Source: Pseudomonadota bacterium
GTDB taxonomy: Bacteria; Pseudomonadota; Alphaproteobacteria; Rhizobiales; Xanthobacteraceae
Assembly: GCA_023387695.1 (NCBI GenBank)
Contig: JAEWHT010000252.1
Location: 1 to 55,961, forward strand
DNA: 55,961 bases
Reading direction: 5' to 3'
In this document: positions 39,980-49,160 of the stretch, piece by piece
How the letters are laid out: every line of letters begins with the position of its first letter
How positions within the stretch are numbered: position 1 is the first letter of the stretch
The notes under the pieces: generated by a model
Told to the model about the DNA's origin: nothing
The model's input: the letters and a program-made list of their open reading frames with translations, nothing else
The model's database searches: none
Program-made: the position numbers and the translations under genes

Positions 39980-40921
39980 CTAGCCCCTCAGCCGCGGATT
40001 GACGAGGATATAGGCGATATCGGCGATCAGGTTGAGCGTGATGTAGACTGTCGCTGTTACCAGCACCACGCCCTGCACGACGGCATAGTCGCGATTGAAC
40101 ACGGCATCCACGATCAGCTTGCCGAAACCGGGAATGGAAAAGATCTGCTCGGTCAGCACCGCGCCTGATAGCAGCGTGCCGAGTTCGAGCGCGCCGAGCG
40201 TGATGATCGGCGTGAGTGCGTTGCGCATGGCATGCTTCAGGATGACCGAGCGCTCCGAGAGACCTTTCGCGCGTGCGGTGCGGACGTAATCGCTTTCCAG
40301 CACCTGAAGCATGGCGCTGCGGGTATGCCGCATCAGGATCGCTGCAACGGCGTTGCCGAGCACGAAGGCCGGCATGATGGTGGCGGCGAGGCTCGCGCGC
40401 CAGTTCTCGGTCAGCGGCACATAGCCAGAGGCCGGCAGCCAGCCGAGCTCGATCGAGAACAGGAAGATCAGCATGATGCCGAGCCAGAAGTTCGGCGTCG
40501 AGATGCCCCAAAGTGCGAAGAAATTGGCGCCGTAGTCCCAGGCCGTTCCCTTCTTCACGGCTGCAACGATGCCGGCGGGAATGCCGATCAGGAATGCGAT
40601 GATGATCGCCATCCCGCCGAGCTGCAGCGTCACCGGCAGCTTCTGCGCGATCAGCTCGCGCACCGGCATCTTGTTGCGCAGGGACTCGCCGAAGTCACCG
40701 ACAAGGACGCCCTTGATCCAGTAGGCGTACTGCACGGGGATGGGCTGATCGAGCCGGTACTGGTGCCGGATCTGCTCGATCACCGCCGGATCTCGTTCTT
40801 CGCCCGCCATCACCAGCGCAGGATCGCCCGGCAGCAATTGTTGCAGCGAGAAGATCAGCACCGACACGAAGAACAGTGTCGGCACGATCTGCACAAGCCG
40901 GCGGGCGAGGAAGTTCAGCAT
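39980..40921 (-). CDS. Peptide ABC transporter permease, DppB-like (transporter 1)
   Basis: A 313-residue permease of the DppB/OppB group. The N-terminal MLNFLARRLVQIVPTLFFVS helix and a periplasmic loop with LLPGDPALVMAGEERDPAVI are typical. The EAA-type loop is YVRTARAKGLSERSVILKHA, and the last helices show VFNRDYAVVQGVVLVTA. It would pair with the DppC-like product of the next gene. Ten bases separate it from the receptor gene. Confidence 0.92.
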   Translation of the reverse strand: MLNFLARRLVQIVPTLFFVSVLIFSLQQLLPGDPALVMAGEERDPAVIEQIRHQYRLDQPIPVQYAYWIKGVLVGDFGESLRNKMPVRELIAQKLPVTLQLGGMAIIIAFLIGIPAGIVAAVKKGTAWDYGANFFALWGISTPNFWLGIMLIFLFSIELGWLPASGYVPLTENWRASLAATIMPAFVLGNAVAAILMRHTRSAMLQVLESDYVRTARAKGLSERSVILKHAMRNALTPIITLGALELGTLLSGAVLTEQIFSIPGFGKLIVDAVFNRDYAVVQGVVLVTATVYITLNLIADIAYILVNPRLRG

Positions 40922-40931
40922 CCTCCAGGCG

Positions 40932-42440
40932 TCACTTCAGCTTGAGGCCGACCACGCGCACGAGGCCGTCGGGCATCTGCTTGTAACCCTCGAGCTTGGT
41001 GGTGTGCGCGATGATGATGCGGCGATGGTAGAGGTAGAGGATCGGCTCCTCGTCCTGGGCGAGCTTGGCGAGCGTTTCGTAACTGGCCTTGCGCTTGGCG
41101 GGGTCGGTGACGAGACGTGCGTCATCGAGCGCCTTGTCGGCCTGCGGGTTGCTCCAGGCGCTGTAGTTCTGGGGCGCGTCGGTGTGGAGGAAGATATAAC
41201 TGTTGCCGTCAGGATCGACGCGGCCGCTCCAGGCGAGCATATAGGCCTGATAATCACCGGATTCCGCCTGCTTTAGTCCGGTCGCAAATTCGGTGACGCG
41301 GATCTTCATGTCGAAGCCGGCTTCCGCGGCCATCGACTGGATCACCTGTGCCGGCGTCTCGGTCTCCGCGCCCTTCGGGACCAGAAAATCGACGCTGACC
41401 GGCGGCTTCACGCCGGCTTCTTTCAGCAGGGCCTTGGCCTTCTCCACGTCGCGGGCACGGACCGGGAGCGATTTCTGATAGTAGGGATGATCAGGATTGA
41501 CCCACTGATTGCCAACCTGGAACTCGCCGTTGAACACGACCTGGTTGATCGCCTCGCGGTCGATTGCGAGATCGAGCGCCTGCCGCACCTTGGCGGATTG
41601 GCTCAGCGGTCCCTTGGCCTTGTCCTTGCCGATGTTCAGCGTGACGCCCTGATAGCCGAGCTCGATGGCGGTGGCGACCTTCAGCCGTGAATCCGCGCGG
41701 ACGTCCTTGAGATCGGTCGCGAGCACGCGCTCGATCAGATCGAGGCCGCCGGATTTCAAATTCGCGAGCCGCACGGTGGCGTCGACGATCGGCTGGAACA
41801 CGATCTTGTCGATGAAGACGTTGTCCTTGTTCCAGTAGTCCGCGAACTTCTCGAAGACGATGCGATCCTGCTGCACGCGCTCGACGAATTTGTAGGGGCC
41901 GGCGCAGACCGGGTGCAGGCCGAACTTGTCGCCGGCTTCCTTGGCGGCCTTCGGCGACACCATCATGCCGGCGCGATCGGTGAGCTGAGCCAGCAGCGGC
42001 GAGAACGGCGATTTCAGCACCAGCTTGATGGTGAGGGGATCGACGACATCGATGTGGTCGACAGAGGCGAGCTCCGGCTTGCGGAACGAGCCAGGAAGCG
42101 TCAGGTGGCGCTCCAGTGAGTATTTCGCGGCCTCCGCGTTGAACGGCTCGCCGTCGTGGAATTTGACGCCGGGCCGCAGCTTGATGACGAGGCCCTTGCC
42201 GTCATCGACCGTCTCGCTCGACAGCGCGAGCTGCGGCATGATGTTGAGCTTCTCGTCGATGTCGAACAGCTTGTCGCAGAAAGCGGCAAACACGATGCGG
42301 CCGACATAGGTGCGTGCCATCGAGGGATCGAGGATATCAGGATCCTCGGCAAGGCCGATGCGCAGCGTGGTCTGGGCCTGGGCGGCGCCAAGCGACAGCA
42401 GGAACACAGCCGCAGTTGCGGCGAGGCGAAACATCTTCAT
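40932..42440 (-). CDS. Peptide ABC transporter substrate-binding protein (SBP_bac_5; transporter 1)
   Basis: A 502-residue periplasmic receptor of the DppA/OppA family. Signal peptide MKMFRLAATAAVFLLSLGAA with cleavage near AQA-QT. Recognisable features are LRIGLAEDPDILDPSMA, IKLRPGVKFHDGEPFNAEA, ALDLAIDREAINQVVFNG and the late YLYHRRIIIAHTTKLEGY. ATG 42440 is taken; the frame continues to 42512 without a credible signal. It belongs with the permeases that follow and the ATPases that precede it. Confidence 0.92.
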   Translation of the reverse strand: MKMFRLAATAAVFLLSLGAAQAQTTLRIGLAEDPDILDPSMARTYVGRIVFAAFCDKLFDIDEKLNIMPQLALSSETVDDGKGLVIKLRPGVKFHDGEPFNAEAAKYSLERHLTLPGSFRKPELASVDHIDVVDPLTIKLVLKSPFSPLLAQLTDRAGMMVSPKAAKEAGDKFGLHPVCAGPYKFVERVQQDRIVFEKFADYWNKDNVFIDKIVFQPIVDATVRLANLKSGGLDLIERVLATDLKDVRADSRLKVATAIELGYQGVTLNIGKDKAKGPLSQSAKVRQALDLAIDREAINQVVFNGEFQVGNQWVNPDHPYYQKSLPVRARDVEKAKALLKEAGVKPPVSVDFLVPKGAETETPAQVIQSMAAEAGFDMKIRVTEFATGLKQAESGDYQAYMLAWSGRVDPDGNSYIFLHTDAPQNYSAWSNPQADKALDDARLVTDPAKRKASYETLAKLAQDEEPILYLYHRRIIIAHTTKLEGYKQMPDGLVRVVGLKLK

Positions 42441-42462
42441 CGGACAGTCCCCATGATTCCGG

Positions 42463-43581
42463 CTACGTCGTTGGTGGCCTTGTCGTTGGTGGTCTTGCAC
42501 CCTGTATACCAACCCCGACAGGGGTCGCGCCTTCCGTCTTTCGGCTGAAGGCCGCGACTAATTTCCCGAGCGTCGGCGAAAACCCGGCCGCAGCGGGCAG
42601 GATGCCGTCGGCCGGGGGCAGCTCGCCGACGCGATGACAGGCCGTGGCGTGGCCTGCGTCGGCCGCCAGCACCGGCGCTTCGGTGCGGCAGCGGTCGATC
42701 ACGAAGGGGCAGCGGGTGTGGAAGCGACAGCCGGCCGGCGGATTGAGCGCGCTCGGGATCTCGCCTTGCAGGACGACCTTCGCGCGCTTGGCGTGAGGCT
42801 GCGGCAGGGGGATCGCCGACAGCAGGGCGCGGCTATAGGGGTGGCGCGGCTGGGCGAACAGCTCGTCGGCGTCTGCAGTTTCGACGATCCGGCCGAGATT
42901 CATCACAGCGACGCGGTCGGCGATGTGCTTGACCACGGCGAGATCGTGCGAGACGAAGATATAGGCCAGACCAAGCCGGTCCTGCAGCTCGCGCAGCAGG
43001 TTCAGGATCTGCGAGCGGATCGAGACGTCGAGCGCCGAAACCGGCTCGTCGCAAATGATCAGCTTTGGTTCGACCGCGAGCGCGCGGGCAATCGCAATGC
43101 GCTGGCGCTGGCCGCCGGAGAATTCGTGCGGATAGCGCCGCGCGAGCCGAGGCTCCAGTCCAACCAGTCGCAGGATTTCCGCGACGCGCTCGTGCCGCTG
43201 CGCAGCTGGAACGAGATCGTGCAGCGCGAGCGGTTCGGTCAGGATCTGGCCGACCGTCATGCGGGGATTGAGCGAGGCGTAGGGATCCTGGAAGATGATC
43301 TGCGCCTCGCGGCGGAACTTGCGGAGCGCGTCGGCGTCGAGCGAGAGCAGGTCACGGCCGTCAAATCGTACCGTGCCCGCATCCGGCTCGATCAGCCGCA
43401 GCACCAGCCGGCTGACAGTGGACTTGCCGCAACCGGATTCACCGACCAGCGCAAGCGTCTTGCCGGCTTGAAGCGAGAACGACACCCCATCGACAGCTTT
43501 GACATGCGCACGTGGCCGGCCGAACAGCGAGCGCTCCGCAACGAAATGCTTGACCAGGCCGTTGACCTCGAGCAGTGCCAT
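42463..43581 (-). CDS. Peptide ABC transporter ATPase, DppF-like (transporter 1), with C-terminal extension
   Basis: A 372-residue ATPase. Walker A GESGCGKST, signature EFSGGQRQRIAIARAL, Walker B LIICDEPVSALDV, and the C-terminal peptide-transporter domain with the cluster-like CRFHTRCPFVIDRC. Family members normally end soon after CHRV; here about 55 further residues follow, ending RPPTTRPPTT, which are encoded by two tandem 15-bp units (42468-42482, 42483-42497). Its ATG shares a base with the stop of the DppD-like gene (TGATG). It supports the receptor and permeases downstream. Confidence 0.92.
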   Translation of the reverse strand: MALLEVNGLVKHFVAERSLFGRPRAHVKAVDGVSFSLQAGKTLALVGESGCGKSTVSRLVLRLIEPDAGTVRFDGRDLLSLDADALRKFRREAQIIFQDPYASLNPRMTVGQILTEPLALHDLVPAAQRHERVAEILRLVGLEPRLARRYPHEFSGGQRQRIAIARALAVEPKLIICDEPVSALDVSIRSQILNLLRELQDRLGLAYIFVSHDLAVVKHIADRVAVMNLGRIVETADADELFAQPRHPYSRALLSAIPLPQPHAKRAKVVLQGEIPSALNPPAGCRFHTRCPFVIDRCRTEAPVLAADAGHATACHRVGELPPADGILPAAAGFSPTLGKLVAAFSRKTEGATPVGVGIQGARPPTTRPPTT

Positions 43582-44570
43582 CACGACACCAGCAGTTCGA
43601 GCGGTGCGCGGATGCAGCGCGAGACATGGCCAGGGCTGACTTCCACCAGCGGCGGTAGCGCCTTGGTGCAGGCCTCGAGCACGAACGGACAGCGTGCGGC
43701 GAAGCGGCAGCCTGCGGGTGGCTGCGCCATGTTCGGCACCATGCCTTCGATCGTCGCCAGCTGCTCGGCGCGATGGTCGAGCCGCGGGATCGAGCCGAGC
43801 AGGCCGACCGTGTAGGGATGCTGCGGCGTGGCGAACAATTCGTCCACCGGTGCGCGCTCGACGATCTCGCCGGCATACATCACCGCGACCTCGTCGCAGA
43901 CCTCGGCGACGACGCCGAGATCGTGCGTGATCAGGATGATGGCGGCGCCGCTCGCGGCCTTCAGCTCGCGCATCAGCTCCAGGATCTGCGCCTGCAGGGT
44001 GACGTCGAGCGCGGTGGTCGGTTCGTCCGCGATCAGCAGCTGCGGATCGCAGGCCAACGCCATTGCGATCATCACACGCTGGCGCATGCCGCCGGAGAGC
44101 TTGTGTGGATATTCGTCGATCCGCCGCTCGGGTGAGGGGATGTGGACGCGCCGCAGCAGCTCGACCGCGCGCTCGCGTGCGCTCTTCCGCGAGCCGCCGC
44201 GATGCCGCAGGATCGTTTCGATGATCTGGTCGCCGATGGTGAAGCTCGGATTGAGCGAGGTCATCGGCTCCTGGAAGATCATCGCGAGCCGGTTGCCGCG
44301 GAGATCCCGCAGCGTCTGGTCCGGAGTGTTCAGCAGGTCCAGCCCGTCGAAGCGGATCGTGCCGGATATCTCAGAGCTTTGCTTCGGCAGCAACCCCATG
44401 ATCGCGAGCGACGTCACGCTCTTGCCGCAACCGGATTCGCCCACAAGGCCGAGCGTTGCGCCATTGGCGACGCTGAGATCGACGCTGTCGACGGCGTGGG
44501 TGACGCGACCGTCGTCGCCGTGGAAGCGGATGTGCAGATCCCTGATCTCGATGAGAGGGCTCGCGCTCAT
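43581..44570 (-). CDS. Peptide ABC transporter ATPase, DppD-like (transporter 1)
   Basis: A 329-residue ATPase. Walker A GESGCGKSV, signature KLSGGMRQRVMIAMAL, Walker B LLIADEPTTALDV and the C-terminal CRFAARCPFVLEAC motif are present. ATG 44570 overlaps the stop of the DUF1028 gene by four bases (ATGA), tying this importer to the hydrolase genes in translation; the longer frame to 44759 only shadows that gene. It forms the ATPase pair with the DppF-like protein. Confidence 0.92.
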   Translation of the reverse strand: MSASPLIEIRDLHIRFHGDDGRVTHAVDSVDLSVANGATLGLVGESGCGKSVTSLAIMGLLPKQSSEISGTIRFDGLDLLNTPDQTLRDLRGNRLAMIFQEPMTSLNPSFTIGDQIIETILRHRGGSRKSARERAVELLRRVHIPSPERRIDEYPHKLSGGMRQRVMIAMALACDPQLLIADEPTTALDVTLQAQILELMRELKAASGAAIILITHDLGVVAEVCDEVAVMYAGEIVERAPVDELFATPQHPYTVGLLGSIPRLDHRAEQLATIEGMVPNMAQPPAGCRFAARCPFVLEACTKALPPLVEVSPGHVSRCIRAPLELLVS

Positions 44571-45277
44571 GATGATCTGGCGCGCGCCGCGGCGATGCTG
44601 GCCTCGATGACGCTGCGGTCGGTATTGCCGGCTGGATTCTGCCGCGTCGGCATCGACGGGCGGAAGTGGACCCAGAGCTCGTGGCTGACCTGTTCGAGCC
44701 GCTCGAGCTCGCCGAGCGGATCGGCATGATCGTCGGCGCGGATGTCCAGCGCCGGCCATTCCTCCTCGCCGTGGATCAATAGCGCCGCGGACTGTTTGCC
44801 GCGCTTGTCGCCGCCGGCGGCTTCTCCAGCGCGCATTGCCGCGAGCAGGCGGCGCGGGAAGGGCAGGCTGTCATTGGCGATATATGTTTTCGCAGTCTCA
44901 CTGAGCACGTCCGCGCCCGCCAGCATGTTGCCCGCGATCGAGAAGCCGCTGCCTGAGATGTGTCCGCACCAGTCGACGCAATCGCGTCCCGTATGCGCGG
45001 CAACCGCGCCGCCGGCATCCATGATGTGGATCTGTCGGCTCTCGCGGCCGTCGTCAGTCGCGAGCAGGGCGGCGAGCACGTCCTGTGCGTTGAGGCCTTC
45101 GCGCAACAGCTTGACGCCGTCGATGCCGTAATAGGGATTGACGAAGGCTTGCGTCGCGATGGCGCCGAGGCCGGCGGCGATATAAGGCACGCGCGCGCCG
45201 ACGGCGAAGAAGCGGGTCGCAACCGCGATGCCGAACTGGCCGGTGGCATTGTCTCGCGCGATGATCGACCAGGTCAT
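44567..45277 (-). CDS. DUF1028 family protein (putative Ntn-type hydrolase)
   Basis: A 236-residue protein of the DUF1028 family, recognised by TWSIIARDNATGQFGIAVAT at the N-terminus and VPYIAAGLGAIATQAFVNPY, then GSGFSIAGNML. The family is grouped with Ntn-fold hydrolases, so Thr2, exposed after Met removal, is a candidate nucleophile; this is inferred. It has no signal peptide. It lies 9 bases after the gamma-glutamyltransferase gene and overlaps the next ATPase gene, and DUF1028 genes often accompany peptide transport and peptidase genes. A role in hydrolysing imported peptides or amides is likely. Confidence 0.87.
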   Translation of the reverse strand: MTWSIIARDNATGQFGIAVATRFFAVGARVPYIAAGLGAIATQAFVNPYYGIDGVKLLREGLNAQDVLAALLATDDGRESRQIHIMDAGGAVAAHTGRDCVDWCGHISGSGFSIAGNMLAGADVLSETAKTYIANDSLPFPRRLLAAMRAGEAAGGDKRGKQSAALLIHGEEEWPALDIRADDHADPLGELERLEQVSHELWVHFRPSMPTRQNPAGNTDRSVIEASIAAARARSS

Positions 45278-45286
45278 TTGCTGCCT

Positions 45287-47092
45287 TCAGCGTCCTGCGG
45301 CGTAGCCCTGCATGCCGCGCGGATTGGCGGCAGCGCGGCGACGGACGCCGACGCGTGACGCCGCGGTGAGTCGCCCTTCCGACCAGTCGGGGCCAACCTC
45401 GACGATATGCCCGCGCTCGCGCAAGTTCTCGATCGTTGCCTTCGGCACGCGATTCTCGACCACGAGCACGCCAGGGCGCGCGGTGCGCGGCCAGAATGAG
45501 ATCGGGAAATGCTCGGAGTGCCAGGCCGGCGCGTCGATTGCCTCCTGGAGATTGAGGTTGCAATGGACGTGGCGCAGGAAGAACTGCGTGATCCACTGGT
45601 CCTGCTGATCGCCGCCGGGCGAGCCCCAGGCGAGGTATGGCTCGCCGTCGCGCAGCGCCATGGTCGGCGAGAGCGTCGTGCGCGGCCGCTTGCCCGGTGC
45701 GAGCGAACCAGGTTGGTTCTCCTCCAGATCGAACATTTGTGCGCGGCTGCCGAGGCAGAAACCCAGCTCCGGAATGACCGGCGAAGATTGCAGCCAGCCT
45801 CCGGACGGTGTCGAGGACACCATGTTGCCGGCCTTGTCGATGATGTCGAAATGCACGGTGTCGCCGCGCACTTCGCCGAAGCGTCCTACGGTTGGTTCGC
45901 CGGCGCCGAGCGCACCAACGGCCTCGCGTTGGCCTTCAGCGCGACGCAGCTTGACCACGCCGCCAAAGCCTTCGATCGTGCCGGGCCGGAGATCAAGCGA
46001 CGCCTTTTCAGTCACGAGCTTGCGGCGCTCGTCGTTGTAGGCATCCGACAGCAGCGTCGCGATCGGGATCTCAGAGAACTTGGGATCGCCGTAAAATTTT
46101 TCGCGGTCGGCGAAGGCGAGCTTGGCGCATTCGATCTGGAGATGGATGAACTCCGGCCCAGTCGGGTCGAGCCCATCGAGCGCAAAGCCCTTTAACAGTG
46201 CGAGCTGTTGCAGCGTCACCGGGCCCTGGCTCCAGACACCGGCCTTGCAGACGGTGTAGCGGCCGTAGTCGTAAGTCAGCGGCGCCTCGATCGTCGGCTG
46301 CCAGCGTGCCATGTCGTCGGCAGAGAGCACGCCGCGATGTGGTGAGCCGCTGACGTCCATCACTTCCTGGGTGCGGCAAAACTTGTCGATGGCTTCGGCA
46401 ACGAAACCCTGCGACCACGATTTCCGCGCACGCTCGATCTCGGCGTCGCGACCTCCGCCGCCGCTCTCGGCTTCGTTCAGGATTCGGGTGTAGGTCGCCG
46501 CGAGCGTCTTGTTGGTGAAGAGCGTGCCGGGCCTTGGAACTTCGCCGTTCGGCAAATAGACCGCAGCTGACGTTGGCCAGTGCTTGCGGAACAATTGCTC
46601 GACGGTCTGGATCGTGGCGCAGGCGCGCTCGACCAACGGATAGCCGTCGCGGGCGTAGGAAATCGCGGGCTCCAGTACGTCGCGCACGCGCATCGTACCG
46701 TAGTCGCGCAACAGCATCATCCAGGATTCGAAGGTGCCGGGAACGCAGGCCGCGAGTAGGCCGGTGCCTGGCACCATGTCGAGGCCTTCGCTCTTGTAAT
46801 GCGCGATGGTGGCGCGTGCCGGGGCCGGGCCCTGGCCGCAGATCACCTCGGTGCGGCCGCGCTTCACGTCATGCACGATGACGGGAACGTCGCCGCCGGG
46901 CCCGTTGAGATGGGGCTCGACCACCTGGAGCGTGAAGGCGGTGGCGACGCCGGCATCGAAGGCGTTGCCGCCCTTTTCAAGGATAGCCATGCCGACGGCA
47001 GTTGCGATCCAGTGCGTGGTGGCGACGACCCCGAACGTCCCCTCGATCTCGGGGCGCGTCGTGAACGGATCTGGATTGACTTTGCTGGCCAT
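45287..47092 (-). CDS. Gamma-glutamyltransferase family hydrolase
   Basis: A 601-residue Ntn hydrolase of the gamma-glutamyltransferase (GGT) family. The precursor should self-cleave before Thr412 in RGDTVHFDIIDKAGNMVS, giving a large and a small subunit. Family-typical stretches are GGNAFDAGVATAFTLQVVEP, LNGPGGDVPVIVHD, ECAKLAFADREKFYGDP and STPSGGWLQSSPVIP. No signal peptide is visible, so it is probably cytoplasmic, unlike classical periplasmic GGT; cytoplasmic relatives include oxamate amidohydrolase and acylase-like enzymes. It could cleave gamma-glutamyl compounds or other amides imported by the adjoining transporters. An 82-base gap separates it from the upstream DppF-like gene. Confidence 0.88.
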   Translation of the reverse strand: MASKVNPDPFTTRPEIEGTFGVVATTHWIATAVGMAILEKGGNAFDAGVATAFTLQVVEPHLNGPGGDVPVIVHDVKRGRTEVICGQGPAPARATIAHYKSEGLDMVPGTGLLAACVPGTFESWMMLLRDYGTMRVRDVLEPAISYARDGYPLVERACATIQTVEQLFRKHWPTSAAVYLPNGEVPRPGTLFTNKTLAATYTRILNEAESGGGGRDAEIERARKSWSQGFVAEAIDKFCRTQEVMDVSGSPHRGVLSADDMARWQPTIEAPLTYDYGRYTVCKAGVWSQGPVTLQQLALLKGFALDGLDPTGPEFIHLQIECAKLAFADREKFYGDPKFSEIPIATLLSDAYNDERRKLVTEKASLDLRPGTIEGFGGVVKLRRAEGQREAVGALGAGEPTVGRFGEVRGDTVHFDIIDKAGNMVSSTPSGGWLQSSPVIPELGFCLGSRAQMFDLEENQPGSLAPGKRPRTTLSPTMALRDGEPYLAWGSPGGDQQDQWITQFFLRHVHCNLNLQEAIDAPAWHSEHFPISFWPRTARPGVLVVENRVPKATIENLRERGHIVEVGPDWSEGRLTAASRVGVRRRAAANPRGMQGYAAGR

Positions 47093-47174
47093 GGGCTACC
47101 TCGTTTACGGCACGCGCAATTGATCACAACAGGTGCTGGGATGCCAAATGCACAGGCCGCATGGCACGCGCGCG

Positions 47175-48164
47175 TTATGCCGGGACCGGGGCGGTGTTGA
47201 CGGCGTGGCAGGCGACGCCGTCGATCAGTTCCGGAGCTTCCTTGCGGCAGAGATCGTACGCCAGGGGGCAGCGCGGATTGAAGGCGCAGCCGGGCGGCGG
47301 ATTGATCGGATTCGGGATTTCGCCCTTCACCGGGATGCGCTGGCGACCACTCATGGCGAGATCGGGGACAGCGCCCAAGAGCATCTTGGTGTAGGGCATG
47401 CGCGGGTTAGCGAACAGTTCGCGCCCCTCCGCGATCTCGACGATGCGGCCGAGATACATCACGCCGACCCGGCTCGCCATGTGGCGGACCACGGCGAGGT
47501 TGTGGCTGATGAACATGTAGGTCAGGCCGAACTTGTCCTGGAGGTCGCGCATCAGGTTCAGGATCTGTGCCTGCACGGAGACGTCCAGCGCCGAGGTCGG
47601 CTCGTCGCAGACGATGAACTCGGCGTCGGAGGCGAGCGCGCGGGCGATGGCGATACGCTGCCGCTGGCCGCCGGAGAATTCGTGCGGGAATTTCAGCCGG
47701 TCGTCGGGATGCAATCCGACGAGGGTCAGGAGCTCGCCGACGCGAGCCTGGATGTCGCGCTCGCCCTGGATCAGGTCGAAGGCGCGGATCGGCTCGGAAA
47801 TGATGGCGTCCACCCGGAAGCGCGGGTTCAAGCTCGCATAGGGATCCTGGAAGATCATCTGGATGCGACGGCGCAGCTTTCGGCGCGCCTGGGCCTGCCG
47901 CGGATCCGTCATGGAAACGCCGTCGATCAGGACGTCGCCGGAGCTTGGCGGCAACAGGCCGACCACCATACGCGCCACCGTGGTCTTGCCCGAACCGGAT
48001 TCGCCGACCAGCGCAAAGGTCTCGCCCTTCTTGATGTCGAAGGTGACGTGATCGACCGCCTTGAGATATTCGAGCTGTCCGCCTTCGAGCACTCGGTTCA
48101 GCCAAGGCTTGGAGACGTCGAAAACGCGGCGCAGATTTGTGGCCTGGACGAAAGGCGTGCTCAT
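47175..48164 (-). CDS. Peptide ABC transporter ATPase, DppF-like (transporter 2)
   Basis: A 329-residue ATPase. Walker A GESGSGKTT, signature EFSGGQRQRIAIARAL, Walker B FIVCDEPTSALDV, H-loop FISHNLAVVRHM and C-terminal CAFNPRCPLAYDLC. It ends shortly after the final CHAV, the usual length, unlike its transporter-1 counterpart. Its ATG overlaps the stop of the DppD-like gene by four bases. Confidence 0.93.
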   Translation of the reverse strand: MSTPFVQATNLRRVFDVSKPWLNRVLEGGQLEYLKAVDHVTFDIKKGETFALVGESGSGKTTVARMVVGLLPPSSGDVLIDGVSMTDPRQAQARRKLRRRIQMIFQDPYASLNPRFRVDAIISEPIRAFDLIQGERDIQARVGELLTLVGLHPDDRLKFPHEFSGGQRQRIAIARALASDAEFIVCDEPTSALDVSVQAQILNLMRDLQDKFGLTYMFISHNLAVVRHMASRVGVMYLGRIVEIAEGRELFANPRMPYTKMLLGAVPDLAMSGRQRIPVKGEIPNPINPPPGCAFNPRCPLAYDLCRKEAPELIDGVACHAVNTAPVPA

Positions 48165-49147
48165 GCGGCAGTCTCCGCCGGCGCCGCATCGTAGAGATGG
48201 CAGGCAACTGATTGTGTACCACGCGACTGCGGCTCGGGCCGATCCACCCGGCAGCGATCGAAGGCGGACGCGCAGCGCGGATTGAACGAACAGCCGCGCG
48301 GAATTGCCGACAGCCGCGGCATCGAACCCGGAATTTGCACCAGGCGCTTGTCGTCGCCAGCAAGCGTCGGAATGGCGCCCATCAGACCCTTGGCATAGGG
48401 ATGTAGCGGGTTCCTCACGACGTCCTGCACCGGGCCAATCTCGGCGACGCGGCCGGCATACATCACCGCGACGCGGTCCGATGCTTCCGCGATCACGCCC
48501 ATGTCGTGGGTTACAAGCATCACGGCGGTGCCGTGGTCGCGGCCGAGGCGCTTGATCAGCGAGATGATCTGCGCCTGCACGGAGACGTCAAGCGCGGTGG
48601 TCGGCTCGTCCGCGATGATCAGCTCCGGTTCGGCGCAGATCGCCAGCGCAATGACCACGCGCTGGCGCATACCGCCGGAGAATTCGTGGGGATATCCGTC
48701 GATGCGCTTTTCCGGCGCGGGAATGCCGACCTCGGCGAGCAGGTCGATGGCACGCCGGCGCGCAGCCTGTTCGGACATGTCGAGGTGGGTCCGGATCGTC
48801 TCCACGATCTGGTCGCCGACCTTGTACAACGGATTGAGCGAGGTCAGCGGGTCCTGGAAGATCATCCCGATGCGCTTGCCGCGGATGCGGCGCATCTCCT
48901 CCGGCGGCAGATTGTCGATGCGCAGTCCGGCGAGACGGATCTCGCCGCCGGCAATGCGGCCGGGCGGATCGATCAGGCCGATCACCGAGAGGCCGGTGAC
49001 AGACTTGCCGGCGCCGGATTCGCCGACAACGCCGAGCACTTCGCCCTTGGCGATGTCGAGGGAAACGCCATCGATGGCGCGCAGCGTGCCGCGGCGGGAG
49101 GCGAACTCGACCTGGAGATTGCGGACGGAGAGAACGGGTTCGGTCAT
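48161..49147 (-). CDS. Peptide ABC transporter ATPase, DppD-like (transporter 2)
   Basis: A 328-residue ATPase. Walker A GESGAGKSV, signature EFSGGMRQRVVIALAI, Walker B LIIADEPTTALDV and the C-terminal CSFNPRCASAFDRC are present. Thirteen bases separate it from the DppC-like gene upstream. It pairs with the DppF-like ATPase to drive transporter 2. Confidence 0.93.
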   Translation of the reverse strand: MTEPVLSVRNLQVEFASRRGTLRAIDGVSLDIAKGEVLGVVGESGAGKSVTGLSVIGLIDPPGRIAGGEIRLAGLRIDNLPPEEMRRIRGKRIGMIFQDPLTSLNPLYKVGDQIVETIRTHLDMSEQAARRRAIDLLAEVGIPAPEKRIDGYPHEFSGGMRQRVVIALAICAEPELIIADEPTTALDVSVQAQIISLIKRLGRDHGTAVMLVTHDMGVIAEASDRVAVMYAGRVAEIGPVQDVVRNPLHPYAKGLMGAIPTLAGDDKRLVQIPGSMPRLSAIPRGCSFNPRCASAFDRCRVDRPEPQSRGTQSVACHLYDAAPAETAA

Positions 49148-49160
49148 GAACGCAGCATGC

